From Lichina pygmaea (lineage: Eukaryota > Ascomycota > Lichinomycetes > Lichinales > Lichinaceae): a stretch of DNA of 64,000 nucleotides. The notes under the pieces are model-generated. The model ran no database searches. It was not told the DNA's origin and saw only the letters and a list, made by a program, of their open reading frames with translations. The translations under genes were made by a program, and so were the position numbers. The stretch lies in the NCBI GenBank assembly GCA_963422465.1, contig OY730170.1:2456379-2520378 (forward strand). The letters run 5' to 3'. Of this stretch, positions 1-10,356 are shown in pieces; positions within the stretch are counted from its first letter, which is position 1, and every line of letters starts with the position of its first letter.

Positions 1-629
1 AACCTTGTTTCTTTCACCATAGAACAGGTCTGGCTTGGCAACACTAATCTTTCCATCTGGGAATCCGGGGTTGGTTGCTCCTGAGGTACTCATCCTTGAG
101 AGTCTTCAAAGTGTTGCGGTCTGTACTGTACTATCCTATCTGAGTATAGGATTAGGGTGAGATGTGGAAGGTGGGTTGGTTCTCGCAGAAGAGGAGTGTC
201 AAGGAGTGTGAAGGGGTTTGGTGGAATGTGGTGGTGATGACACCTGATCAGTGGCTTTGTACAAGATTGTATTGAAGTAGATCTAGTTGTCTAGATCACA
301 ACATGAGTTGAAGATGATTATTCTATAAGGGAACTATCGCTGGACTATATAGTGCTCAGTCTGTGAGCTCAGTGAGCTCTGCTCACTTTACTCACTTGGT
401 GAGATCAGTGAGCTCTGCTCACTTTGCTCACTTGTTCATGCATGCTGCAGCAAGCTGGGCAAGCTCTGCTCACTTTGCTCACACATATGCATGCTGTGGT
501 GAGCACTCCCTGGTCAGTCTTGCTGGTCATGTGACTGTTTCCTGTGTTATGCCACCTTGTACTTCTGTCCAGTATTCTGTCTGCTGCTTTCTGTGAGTAT
601 AAAGACTGTGTTCCTCCTGGGTTATAACA
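1..629 (-). mobile_element. Truncated LTR retrotransposon copy, reverse orientation (Ty3/gypsy)
   Basis: Bases 1-629 are the reverse complement of the LTR and leader of the element at 1093-7538. Read on the minus strand, an LTR (629 down to 112) is followed by the start of the internal region (111 down to 1), where the window ends. It is a second copy of the same family. Only its 5' LTR and the first ~110 bases of internal sequence are visible, so intactness cannot be judged. Like the 5' LTR of the other copy it is poor in CpG, which points to an old, mutated insertion. Confidence 0.85.
112..629 (-). repeat. LTR of the reverse-oriented element
   Basis: About 518 bp, bounded by TG...CA-type ends (TGTTGC at 112 and a TAACA end at 629 on the plus strand). 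It carries the same TATATA box region and the same GAGCTCAC/GTGAGCAAAG tandem units as the LTRs at 1093-1627 and 6969-7538. Confidence 0.85.
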
Positions 630-719
630 TCCACCTTGTCCACCAGGTCAGGTGAACATTGTTCTGTGTACCTCAGTACACTCGCTTCGGTCGGCTCAGC
701 TGTTCCGGCCTGGGCCTTA
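630..719. other. Short unassigned junction sequence
   Basis: These ninety bases lie between the reverse-oriented LTR and the truncated pogo transposase. They match neither neighbour. The stretch near 680-715 looks like a foreign transposon end, but I cannot assign it to a family. Confidence 0.3.
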
Positions 720-1092
720 ATATAGCATGACTCCCATGGCCATCTATGACAAGCATTCGTACATTGTTATCACACTTGGTTTCTGGCAAGAACACATAGT
801 TCAACCAGTTGATAGCAATGCTGTTGTCTGTCCAGCTATTCTCTGATGTTGTGTAGATCTAGTCTGGCACATTGTTGTCTGAAAACCAGCTTGTCTGGGG
901 AGTCTGGCCTTTGAAAATCACAACTGGTCAAGTCTTCACTCCAGCCACAGAGATTGTCTCAAGAATCATCACCTATTCACAATTCCCAGGAACTTTGACA
1001 TAGGTCCGCTTGTTCAAGGACTGCCTGAGGACCTGGCTATTCATACAAACTTCTAGGGCAACCCCAGTCTTGTCTATATTCCAGATATCCTG
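720..1092 (-). mobile_element. Downstream piece of pogo/Fot1 DNA transposon, truncated
   Basis: On the minus strand this continues the transposase begun at 7539-8087: the reading runs across the LTR-element insertion point through DIWNIDKTG, holding the first catalytic Asp. The second catalytic block, MLVIDGHGSH, lies near 725-760. Stop codons interrupt the frame around 850-960. Sequence matching the family ends soon after the DGHGSH block, so the third catalytic Asp and the far terminal repeat are missing. The element was therefore both split by the chromovirus and truncated at its distal end. Confidence 0.8.
1088..1092. repeat. Target-site duplication TCCTG (left copy)
   Basis: The five bases TCCTG precede the 5' LTR at 1088-1092 and follow the 3' LTR at 7539-7543. 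A 5-bp duplication is normal for Ty3/gypsy integration. Removing the element with one copy restores the pogo transposase reading, which confirms the element boundaries. Confidence 0.9.
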
Positions 1093-1627
1093 TGTTACGA
1101 CCCAGGAGGAACACAGTCTTTATACTCACAGAAAGCAGCAGACAGGATACTGGACAGAAGTACCAGACAGCACAACACGGAAACCAGTCACATGACTGGT
1201 GAGACTAACCAGGGGGTGCTCACCGCAGCATGTATATGTGTGAGCAGAGTGAGCAGAGCTCACCCAGCTTACTGCAGTGTGCATGAACAGTGAGCAAAGT
1301 GAGCAGAGCTCACCCAGCTTGCTGCAGCGTGCATGAACAAGTGAGCAAAGTGAGCAGAGCTCACTGTGCTCACGAACTGAGCACTATATAGTCTGGCGAT
1401 AGTTCTCTTATGGAATGATCATCTTCAACTCATGTTGTGATCCAGACAACTAGATCTACTTCAATACAATCCTTTTGTACAAAGCCATTGATCAGGTGTC
1501 ACCACCACCATGTTCCACCAAACCTCTTCACACTCCTTGACACTCCTCTCCTGCAAGAACCAACCTGCCTTCCACCTCTTGCCCTAATCCTATACTCAGA
1601 TAGGACAGTACAGTACAGACTGCAACA
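1093..1627 (+). repeat. 5' LTR of chromovirus
   Basis: About 535 bp, starting TGTTACGACCC and ending GCAACA. It contains tandem units rich in GTGAGCAAAG and GAGCTCAC and a TATATAG promoter-like site. It is strongly CpG-depleted compared with the 3' LTR. Confidence 0.9.
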
Positions 1628-2224
1628 CTTTGAAAACCCTCAAGGATAAGTACCTCAGGAGCAACCAACTCCAACTTCCCAGATAGAAAGATTAGCGTCA
1701 CCAAGCCAGACCTGTTCTACAGTGAAAGAAGCAAGGTCAACAACTGGCTCATGCAACACCAAGTCTACTTTCAATTCCAACCAGAGATGAAGCTGCCTAA
1801 GGAGAAGTGGCCCCTCTTCACAACTACTTACATGAGAGGTAATGCTTATTGATGGATCAAGCCCTACGTCAACAAACATCTCTCAGGAAACAGAGACCAC
1901 GACAGCATGTCAGAATAGATAACAAAATAGACATAATTCAAGGACAAGATCAAAAGGATTCTTGGACTATCTAACAAAGACAAAGTGGCTATACAAATGA
2001 TCCAGCACATCAAACAACAACACTCAGCTGCAGAGTACACCACGTAGTTCAAACAATACTCAGTACTGACTGACTGGGACAACAACACCCTGATGGTCAT
2101 GTACTGATGTAGACTCAAGGAAAACATGAAGGATGAAATCACCTTTGATGGACAAGCAGTCAACACACTAGACAAGCTTATCGTACAAGCAATCAACATT
2201 GATGACAAACTATTTGAGTGAGCA

Positions 2225-5200
2225 ATGGAGAAATGCTATGACAGAGGATACAGCCACCCCGCATGGCATGTGAGCAACTATTACAAGCTGCCTAACAAGG
2301 CATCACCACATGATCTATATGGCTATGCACCCATGGAACTGGATGCAGTCCACCACAAGGGAAGGTTCATGAAGGGAAGGAACAACAAAAAGGGGAAAGC
2401 ACTGAAGTGCTATGCCTGTGGCAAGCTAGGCCACATAGTGAAAGACTATTGTTCAAAGAACAAGGTGCACCAACAGCAACTTAATACACTTGACAGAGAC
2501 TGGAATGTCATCAAGCCAGAGGACCCACTAGGAGAGGCTTAGCTATCCCTTGAACAATAGGATAACTACAATCAGATATTGGAAGCAGCCCACCAACTGG
2601 CAACATCAGGAGGCAAGGACCTACCAGAACAGATAGGTCAGGACAAGAGACAGGAGCCCTTAACCACCTCTGATAGGGACCAAGACAAACCCGTGTCTAT
2701 CAAAGAAGAAATACCACAAGAAAGCTATGCTTACAGCATGGACTCATGAAACCTACAGCATGGTGAACTACAGTGGAGGTTTTGCACAAAGCACTACTGC
2801 ACCTACCACAAACAACTACGAAGTTACAGAGGACATTCACCCTACCACGCCACCTGCCACAAGCATTGGGTCAATTGCAAGAAGGGTGTGTGTGAGATCC
2901 ACCTTTGGGACAAATGCCAACACACTGTATTCCCTGCGCACACATATGATTAGCACGAACACCTTATGTTCCTACAGCAAGGCAACAACCACAACTGCTA
3001 CATCAACAATTGGCAGTACTACCTCAAGCCTGGATGTGACAAGTATCAGCAAGACAAATTTATGAACAGATTCCTCAGATCTGATGGGAATAGCTGGACC
3101 TATTGCCCAGTCAGTGGAAAAACACTTCAATCAGGAAAAGACTGAACTCCCTTGTCAAGGGGTGACATCAGGAGCTTAACAACATGACCCCTAGCAACAC
3201 AAAGCACCTGTGATTATCTGTATCACTACACACCAACACGCCAGTACGGATATACACACTTGTTGACTCTGGAGCCAGTGGAAACTACATTTCAAGACAA
3301 CTTTACAACACCCTCAGCACTGGAAGGAGACGCAAGCAGCAGCTCTATCAGCTCGTGATGGCAAATAGACAGACAGAGCTAGTCTGCCATAAGACGCAGC
3401 CAATGGAAATAGTTACCAGACACCATGCTGAAAGGATCCACCTTAATATCATCAAGTTGGCTACTCAGGATATCTATTTGGGGATGCCTTGGCTAAAGAA
3501 GTACAACCCAGTTGTTAACTGGAGGACAGGAGTACTCATGTTTAGGAACTGCACTAACAACACAGCTCAGACCTGTTACCAGCTGTAGAAGGTGTGGACA
3601 GATAAGGGAAGAAGTCCTCAGTGGAACCTCACTGACAGAAAGGACAACTCTCAAGAGAAGAGGTCTGCCTTGACAGGCATACCCTAGAACCAGGTGGCCA
3701 AATAGTCAGAGATGAAGAGAGAGGAAGTTGTTAACCTTTTGGAGATCTCTGAAGAGTACTGACCTGGGTATGATAACCTCTTTCAGGAAGAGACAACAAC
3801 AGCAGTGTTGCCTAAGCACTAACCTTGGGATCATGAGATCAAGTTGCAACCAGAGACAGAGCCAGGATTTGGACCAATTTACCAGTTATCAGAGAAAGAG
3901 CTCCAAGTACTTTGCAAGTACCTGGAGGAAAACCTGAAAAAGAGTTTCATTCAAGAATCTCAATTGCCAGCAGGATACCCGGTACTATTTGCACCAAAGA
4001 AAGACAGAAGTCTTCGACTTTGTGTGGATTACAGGAAACTCAACAACATTACCATCAAAAACTGATATCTGTTGCCAAATGCAAACAAATTGCAAGACAG
4101 GATCAGCCAAGCTACAATCTTCACCAAGCTGGACTTGAAAGGAGTATACAACCTGATACACATGAAAGAAGAAGAAGAATGGAAGACAGTCTTCAGAACC
4201 TGATACAGACACTACAAGTATCTGGTTATGCTATTCAGACTCACAAATACACCAGCAACATGTCAAGCATTGATCAACAACATCATTAGAGTACACCTAG
4301 ACCAAACAGCTATCACCTACTTGGATGACATTCTTGTCTACTCAAACACACAACAGGAACATACCAAACATGTGAAGGATGTTCTACAATACCTACAAGA
4401 GGCAGGGCTCAAGCTCAACCTGAAGAAATGTAAGTTCAACAAACTGGAAGTTGAATTCCTCAGATACATCATAGGAATCAAAGGGATCAAGATCAACTCT
4501 GAGAAAATCAAAGCAATTCAACAATAGCCAACACTGACATCAGTTAAGGAAGTACAAGCCTTCCTAGGATTTGCCAACTTTAACTGACAGTTCATCAAGA
4601 ACTACTCACAGACAGCAACACCACTGACAGAACTCACAAAGAAGGACGTGGAGTACTGGTGGACGGAGAGACAACAAAAAGTATTCCAGCAGCTCAAGGA
4701 TGCTTGCGCCAAGGAACCAGTTCTCCTCAACTTCAAGACAGGCCAACCAACACGAATCAAGATAGACACTTCAGATCAGGCAGTGGGAGTATGTTTATGC
4801 CAACAGGCAGACGGCAAGTGGCACCCAGTTGCCTACTACTCACGAAAAATAACACAAGTGGAACAAAACTATGATATCCACAACAAAGAGCTACTGGCAG
4901 TTGTCAACGCACTTGAACACTGGAGAGTGTACGTGGAAAGCAGTTCTGAACTCACCATTCTCACAGACCACAAGAATCTGACAACATTCACGACAACCAA
5001 GAAGCTGAACAGATGACAAGTCAGATGGGCTGAACTCCTAGGGCAACACAAGTTCAAGATCTTGTACACCCCCAGACAGGACAATGGGAGAGCAGACGCA
5101 CTAAGCTGACAAAAAAACCACATGGAAGATGATGAACGCCAAGGAATGATCTTACAGCAGGACCAGCAAGGAAACCTGGTACCTTGACCACAGATCAACA

Positions 5201-6516
5201 AGCTCACAGCAGAAGACACTGAAGAATTAATAAGAAACTACTACGATAACCCAGCACATGGTCACCCAGGAATCACCAAAACCACAGACCTGATCCAACA
5301 GGCAGGGAACAATATCATCAATCTCTGATAACATGTCACAAGCTACATCAGCAAATGTCTACTGTACCAGAAAAACAAACACGGAAGACACAAGCCATAT
5401 GGAGAAGAACACCCGAACATGATACCAAGAGGTCTGTGGGAAGACATGTCAATAGACTTCATCACAAAGCTACCCAAGTCCAAAGACCCAGTCACAGGAA
5501 TCACCTACAACTTGATTATGGTGATAGTGGACAGATTCACAAAATATCTAATAGCAGTACTATTCAAGGAGACCCACACAGCAGAACAGTTGGGACACCT
5601 CTTACTGGACAGATTGGTCAGAGACCACGGAGTTCCAATCATGATCATTACAGACAGAGACAAACTCTTCATGTCCAACTACTGGAAGACAATCAGTGCA
5701 GCCATGGGAACAAAACCCAAAATGTCTACGGCCTATCACCCACGAACTGACAGCCAGACGGAGCGAGCAAACCAAGTCCTGGAAACTTACTTACAGCATT
5801 ACATCAACCAGACCCACAGCAATTAGGTACAGTTATTACCGGTGGCACAGCTGGCAATCAACCAGGACAGATCAGACTCAACAAAGAAATCACTATTTTT
5901 TGCCAATTTTGGACAACATGCGAACATCGGGATGCCAAGTAGAGCTTCACCAAACACAGAGAAAGCACTCCAACATGACAAGCTCCTACGACAAACACAC
6001 ACAATGATGAGGCACTACCTTCAAGAGACCTCAGAAAGAATGCAATGTCAAATGGATAAGAAATTGAAAATAGCACCTCAGCTAAAGAAGGGGGATAAAG
6101 TCTACCTCCTCACAAGAAATTGGAAAACAAAAAAACTAAAGACAAAGAAACTTGACAACATCAAGGTCAGACTATTTTCAGTCGAAGAGAAAACAGGACC
6201 AGTCAACATCAAGATACGACTACCAAGAGATACCAGAGTCCATCCAAACTTTCACATATTGATGATTGAACCAGCCGACCAGAGCACACCCTTGCAGGAA
6301 ACATTCCATTATCAACCCGAAGAAGAACAAGAGTTCAAAGTTGAACAGATCCTGGCTAGGAAAGGTCAGCAATACCTTGTCAAGTGGAAAGGATACCCAG
6401 ACTCGGAAAATACCTGGGAACCACTCAAGAACCTCGCGAACTGCCAGCTTCTTCTGCGACAGTTTCGGCAGGAGCAGGACCAAACAGCTTGGCCTGCAGG
6501 AGGGACGCGTCAATGA
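2225..6516 (+). pseudogene. Decayed gag-pol region of the chromovirus
   Basis: Recognisable blocks lie in the usual chromovirus order. Gag has a zinc knuckle (CYACGKLGHI) near 2408. Protease spans about 3235-3590 (DSGASG; LGMPWLKKYNP). Reverse transcriptase spans about 3840-4530, RNase H about 4650-5016, and integrase about 5220-5830, with the family's SIDFITKLP and YHPRTDSQTE blocks. The C-terminal chromodomain spans about 6330-6450 (YLVKWKGYPD, TWEPL). Chromodomains steer such elements to marked chromatin. The region is broken in many places and cannot encode a polyprotein. Confidence 0.88.
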
Positions 6517-6610
6517 CTGATCAAGTCAAATCCTCGCCATCTGACTCCATCTCTTTCACCAAGCACTGAAGCTTCTACCTCGCACAGACCTCAGCACCCT
6601 CCAACATCTT

Positions 6611-6925
6611 TCACTTCCGAGACAGACGAGCCTGCACTGTGGCAAGTTGTTCGAAGAGTGCGTCGCGCGTTGCCTTGTCAGCGGCCACATCCTCACGGAG
6701 GTTGTCCCGGGACATGTTCAGAGATTCCCAGGACACAGAGACATAAGACCTTCCGCGCCGAGTGCACGCAGCACATTTCAACTTATCATCTTCTCCCGGC
6801 ATCTGGAAGTACGGACAACCACGGAGAACACAAAAGTCGCAGGGCGTACGCGAAACAAAACTCCGATCGCAGATTTGAGCAGTAAGCTGAGTTCGGCTAA
6901 CAGTCGCACGTGACTTTGGAAGCAT
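6611..6925 (-). other. Antisense Cys-rich ORF in the 3' internal region of the element
   Basis: A 104-codon open frame runs opposite to gag-pol between the chromodomain and the 3' LTR. It has a zinc-finger-like spacing, CDFCVLRGC then CAAC, followed by a basic patch and a heptad-like helical stretch ending near LFEQLATVQARL. The layout (Cys pairs, then a W-containing linker, then a coiled coil) resembles short Cys-rich fungal proteins I recall from transposon-rich DNA, but no function is known to me. It may be a passenger or an accessory antisense gene. It may also be only a fragment of a longer captured gene. Confidence 0.45.
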
Positions 6926-6968
6926 GACCAGATTTCATCGAGACGATGAAAGATGGAGAGGAGGATAG

Positions 6969-7538
6969 TGTTACGACCCAGGAGGAACACAGTCTTTATA
7001 CTCACAGAAAGCAGCAGACAGGATACGGACGGAAGTACCAGACGGCACGACACGGGAACCAGTCACGTGACCGGCGAGACTAACCAGGGGGTGCTCGCCG
7101 CAGCATGCATATGCGTGAGCAGAGTGAGCAGAGCTCACCCAGCTCGCCGCAGCGTGCATGAACAGTGAGCAAAGTGAGCAGAGCTCACCCAGCTCGCTGC
7201 AGCGTGCATGAACAAGTGAGCAAAGTGAGCAGAGCTCACCGATCTCACCGAGTGAGCAAAGTGAGCAGAGCTCACTGTGCTCACGAACTGAGCACTATAT
7301 AGTCCGGCGATAGTTCCCTTATGGAACGATCATCTTCAACTCATGTTGTGATCCAGACAACTAGATCTACTTCAATACAATCCTTTTGTACGAAGCCATT
7401 GATCAGGTGTCACCACCACCACGTTCCACCAAACCCCTTCACGCTCCTTGACACTCCTCTCCTGCGAGAACCAACCCGCCTTCCGCCTCTCGCCCTAATC
7501 CTATACTCGGATAGGACGGTACGGTACGGACCGCAACA
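6969..7538 (+). repeat. 3' LTR of chromovirus
   Basis: About 570 bp, same ends as the 5' LTR and followed by TCCTG. It is about 35 bp longer because of one extra GTGAGCAAAGTGAGCAGAGC-type unit near 7230-7270. It keeps many CpG sites that are TpG or CpA in the 5' LTR. TATATAG lies near 7296. Confidence 0.9.
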
Positions 7539-8087
7539 TCCTGGTGCTTGACGTTGTACTAGAGTTGCATGGTTTTGAACCGCTGAAAGTAGCTGTTGAG
7601 GATGTCTGGGGTGGTATTGTTGATACGACAGGCGGGGATTAGCTTCCTGACTATTGAAGCTACTGACAGGTTGTGTCCGAGGAACTGTTGGAGCCACTGC
7701 TTGCCTAGCTTCTTCCTGTCTCCATTGGACTGTAGGATTTGGGATGCCATTGCTCGCACATGGGTGTGGGAGGGGGGCTATCCTTGCGCTTCTTGCTTGA
7801 TGATCCACTCAGCAAGCGCTTTCTTCTGGTACGGGGTCAGCCGTTGCTGAGATTCGTGGGCAATTGCTCGTGGTTGTCGTCTGTTGATCCGTGCACGAAG
7901 AGTGGTCTTAGAGAGCTTGTATGCTGCCGCAGTCGTCCGTACAGAACTATAGGCTCTGTCCTGGTAATCGTTGATGGCCTCTTCAATTCTCCTCTTAAAA
8001 TTAGCTTGATCCGATGACATCTCATTGAGCTAGAGACGTGGTGGTGGTGTCGACGCGTTGTTGTCGTGTTTTAGGCGAGTGGACTGT
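7539..8087 (-). mobile_element. Upstream piece of pogo/Fot1 DNA transposon with its end
   Basis: The minus strand carries a transposase start at 8020 (MSSDQANFKRRIEEAI), an N-terminal psq/CENP-B-type DNA-binding helix-turn-helix, and the start of the pre-catalytic region (SYFQRFKTMQL), up to the chromovirus insertion at 7539. At least one frame change lies near 7760-7790. The outer element end appears to be ACAGTCCACTCGCC (8087 downwards), directly next to a TA at 8088-8089, as expected for TA-targeting Tc1/mariner-superfamily elements. The stretch from this end to the transposase start also encodes the last codons of the neighbouring cystathionine gamma-synthase. Confidence 0.8.
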
Positions 8088-10356
8088 TAGGGGGGGTGGT
8101 CCGCTTCCTCCCCCTCCTACGTATATGTTGTGGAATCTGCGCACTGTGGCTAGAGCTTGTTGAAACTTCTTGACAAGATCTTTGGAATCTTCTTCCCTTC
8201 CAACACTAATACGAATAAGATCTGGCTTGATGCCAAATGATGCAGCCTGCATGAATCAGTAGTCTGTCAAATGATTCTGGAGTGAAATATTCTTACCCAG
8301 TCAAGTTCCTGATAGTGTGCCAACAAAGTGTATGGACAGCTAAAATATATCAATGTGAGTCAGCTGGCTAGCTCCCCAAGATCTTTCTTTTTCCCAAGCA
8401 AGGTCAACTCACATCAGAGTGAAGTTAGTTCCCAGACTGGGTCCTTTGGCTGTTTCAAGGCAATCAAAGAACATCACAGCATCCTCTGTTGTGTGGAACA
8501 CAACTGACAACAGGCCACCATACCCACCATCTTCGTTCCGGCAATGATCATAGAATTGTCGGGTTGGACTGAATTTTGGATAGTGTACCTCCTTCACTGA
8601 GGGATATCAGAACAGACGTGGACACAGGCATTCAAGATGCAGCACCCACCCAGGTCATCAGTTCGCAAGACATCGCAGATAGCCTCCGCATTGCTGTTGA
8701 TCTCTTGAATCCTCGAGACAAAACTTCGACTATTCCTCTCCATGAAGACTGCATCCTCAGCCCAGTAGTTGTCTTCATACTCCACTTCCAGAGCCACCTT
8801 GAGCTCCTTGTAATAAGCACTGTTAGGGTTAAGCACTGCGCTGCATGAGCCATTAGCCCTGGCCAGCCAAAAGCTTCTGGGCTTTTCATACCTCCCTCCC
8901 ATCACGTTGCTGTCTCCGCTGAAAACCTTTGTCAGACTGCTGACAGCGACATCGGCGTACGACAGCACGTGTACATTCAACAAATTTCCCACGGTCTCAT
9001 CCACGACGACAGCGAAATCGTACTTTTTCGACAGGAGCCTTATCTGTTGCAGATCTGGCGACTTTAACAACGGGTTGCTTGGAAACTCGCAGAACAAAGC
9101 GAGGTATCGCTCGCCTCGTTCCAGGCGCCTCTCCAGGTCATCCAGGTCATCGGCCGATCCGCGGCCGTAGAACAGACATCCAGGTCCCCATTTCTCAAGG
9201 ACCTTGAGAGTGTCAATGTACGGAAACCTTCGCTCAGTCAGCGACTCTGCGGAGCCCACATATCATGCCAGTCGCACCCACCCAAAACAAATTGATTTCA
9301 TTGGTCCGCGCAGCGCCATGAGGATGCGGTGTGTGTTGAATATCGAGCTCATCCCGGTTGGGAAGAGATAGACGTCGTCATCAGAGAAGCCTTTTCGTAT
9401 GCGGCTGGTTTGAAGGTTCCCGGGCATCTCCTTAGCCTTCTCTGGCTCGGCGTTGGCCGTGAGCAAGCCAGCAATACGCCTTCGTATAAGGACCTTCGCG
9501 GTCGAGGCGAGTGAGAGGTCTAGATTCCGACCGTATCTCTCCTCAATGTGCACAGAGCAATCCTCTCCTTCGGCGATGGCATCATCGGCCTGACGAGAGC
9601 TGCGTGGCCGGATGTTGCTTTGCGTCGCGTCTGCTGATGACTTGCGCTGGTACCTCCGCGGGCCACGATGCGAATGTTGTGCGCGCCCATTGGCAGGGCT
9701 GTCTCTGCTCAACTGTTTCTTGAAACAAGCATGACAGAAGTCAGCCTGACGACTGGAGATGCCTTCCCCGGTATGCTGCCAGAATTCTTTGGCACTCTGA
9801 GCAGCTCCCTCTGGGAGGATCACAAGGCAAAGCGCAAGGCTCTGCGGTCCTGTAGTATCATTGGCCTGTGGTTTGATCTCCAGGTTCAGATCCACCAGCC
9901 GTACTTGATGTCGTTGCATACAAGGCATTTGGCTCTGCAAGAAGTCCGCACACCGAGAGGCAACCGAGCGAGTTGGAAACAGCATGGCCTTCTCATCTCC
10001 AACTCCATACACCCCCAGCAGGGTCTGCGTGAACTGCCTGATACAGTCATGGATGTAGAATCTGCATCGTAGTTAGACCAGCCGTTGCTCTCGCATCTGT
10101 GCAGGGCTCGGCTTTTCGATACCTCGGATACCCGGTCCTCATCTTGCTCAAAACCCACTCCTCCCCCTCTTCGTACCCGACATTTGCCTTCCACGTCGGC
10201 AGAGATACGCTGACTGCCTACACGTCAATCAGGAACTGTCCTGCGAACGTCGGCAGCAGGACTGGCAGGACTGACATAGGGAGTGTGCGGCGGGATCGAT
10301 TCGCCCGTGGTGTCCGCAGAACACAAGCTATCGATGCCGGGATCTTGTACGACCAT
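8022..10356 (-). CDS. Cystathionine gamma-synthase, fungal type, transposon-derived C-terminus
   Basis: Joins O-acetyl- or O-succinylhomoserine with cysteine to give cystathionine (PLP-dependent, transsulfuration/methionine pathway). Exons on the minus strand: 10356-10276, 10217-10123, 10061-9282, 9227-8892, 8840-8650, 8596-8413, 8339-8297, 8246-8022. They sum to 1935 bp, 644 residues, near the fungal family length. Family landmarks are [55 protein letters not shown], the PLP lysine in [37 protein letters not shown] and [12 protein letters not shown]. After the conserved end the frame runs about 20 odd residues (GGGGSGPPP) and then 23 codons inside the pogo element. The TGA is one base before the transposase ATG. 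Bases 8221-8532 contain no CpG, unlike the 5' half. The enzyme core looks intact; whether the tail is tolerated is unknown. Confidence 0.88.

Larger units (their letters stand above)
1093..7538 (+). mobile_element. Ty3/gypsy chromovirus LTR retrotransposon, broken
   Basis: A complete-length element of about 6.45 kb: 5' LTR, gag with a CCHC zinc knuckle near 2408, protease with a DSGASG active site near 3256, reverse transcriptase with YLDDILVYS near 4320, RNase H, integrase, and a C-terminal chromodomain near 6330-6450. A purine-rich tract (about 6948-6968) precedes the 3' LTR. It is flanked by the 5-bp repeat TCCTG. The internal coding region is broken in roughly ten or more places, so this is a fossil. 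The two LTRs differ mainly by transitions at CpG sites and by one repeat-unit length difference, which suggests moderate age plus a CpG-directed mutation process. It inserted into a pogo/Fot1 transposon. Confidence 0.92.
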
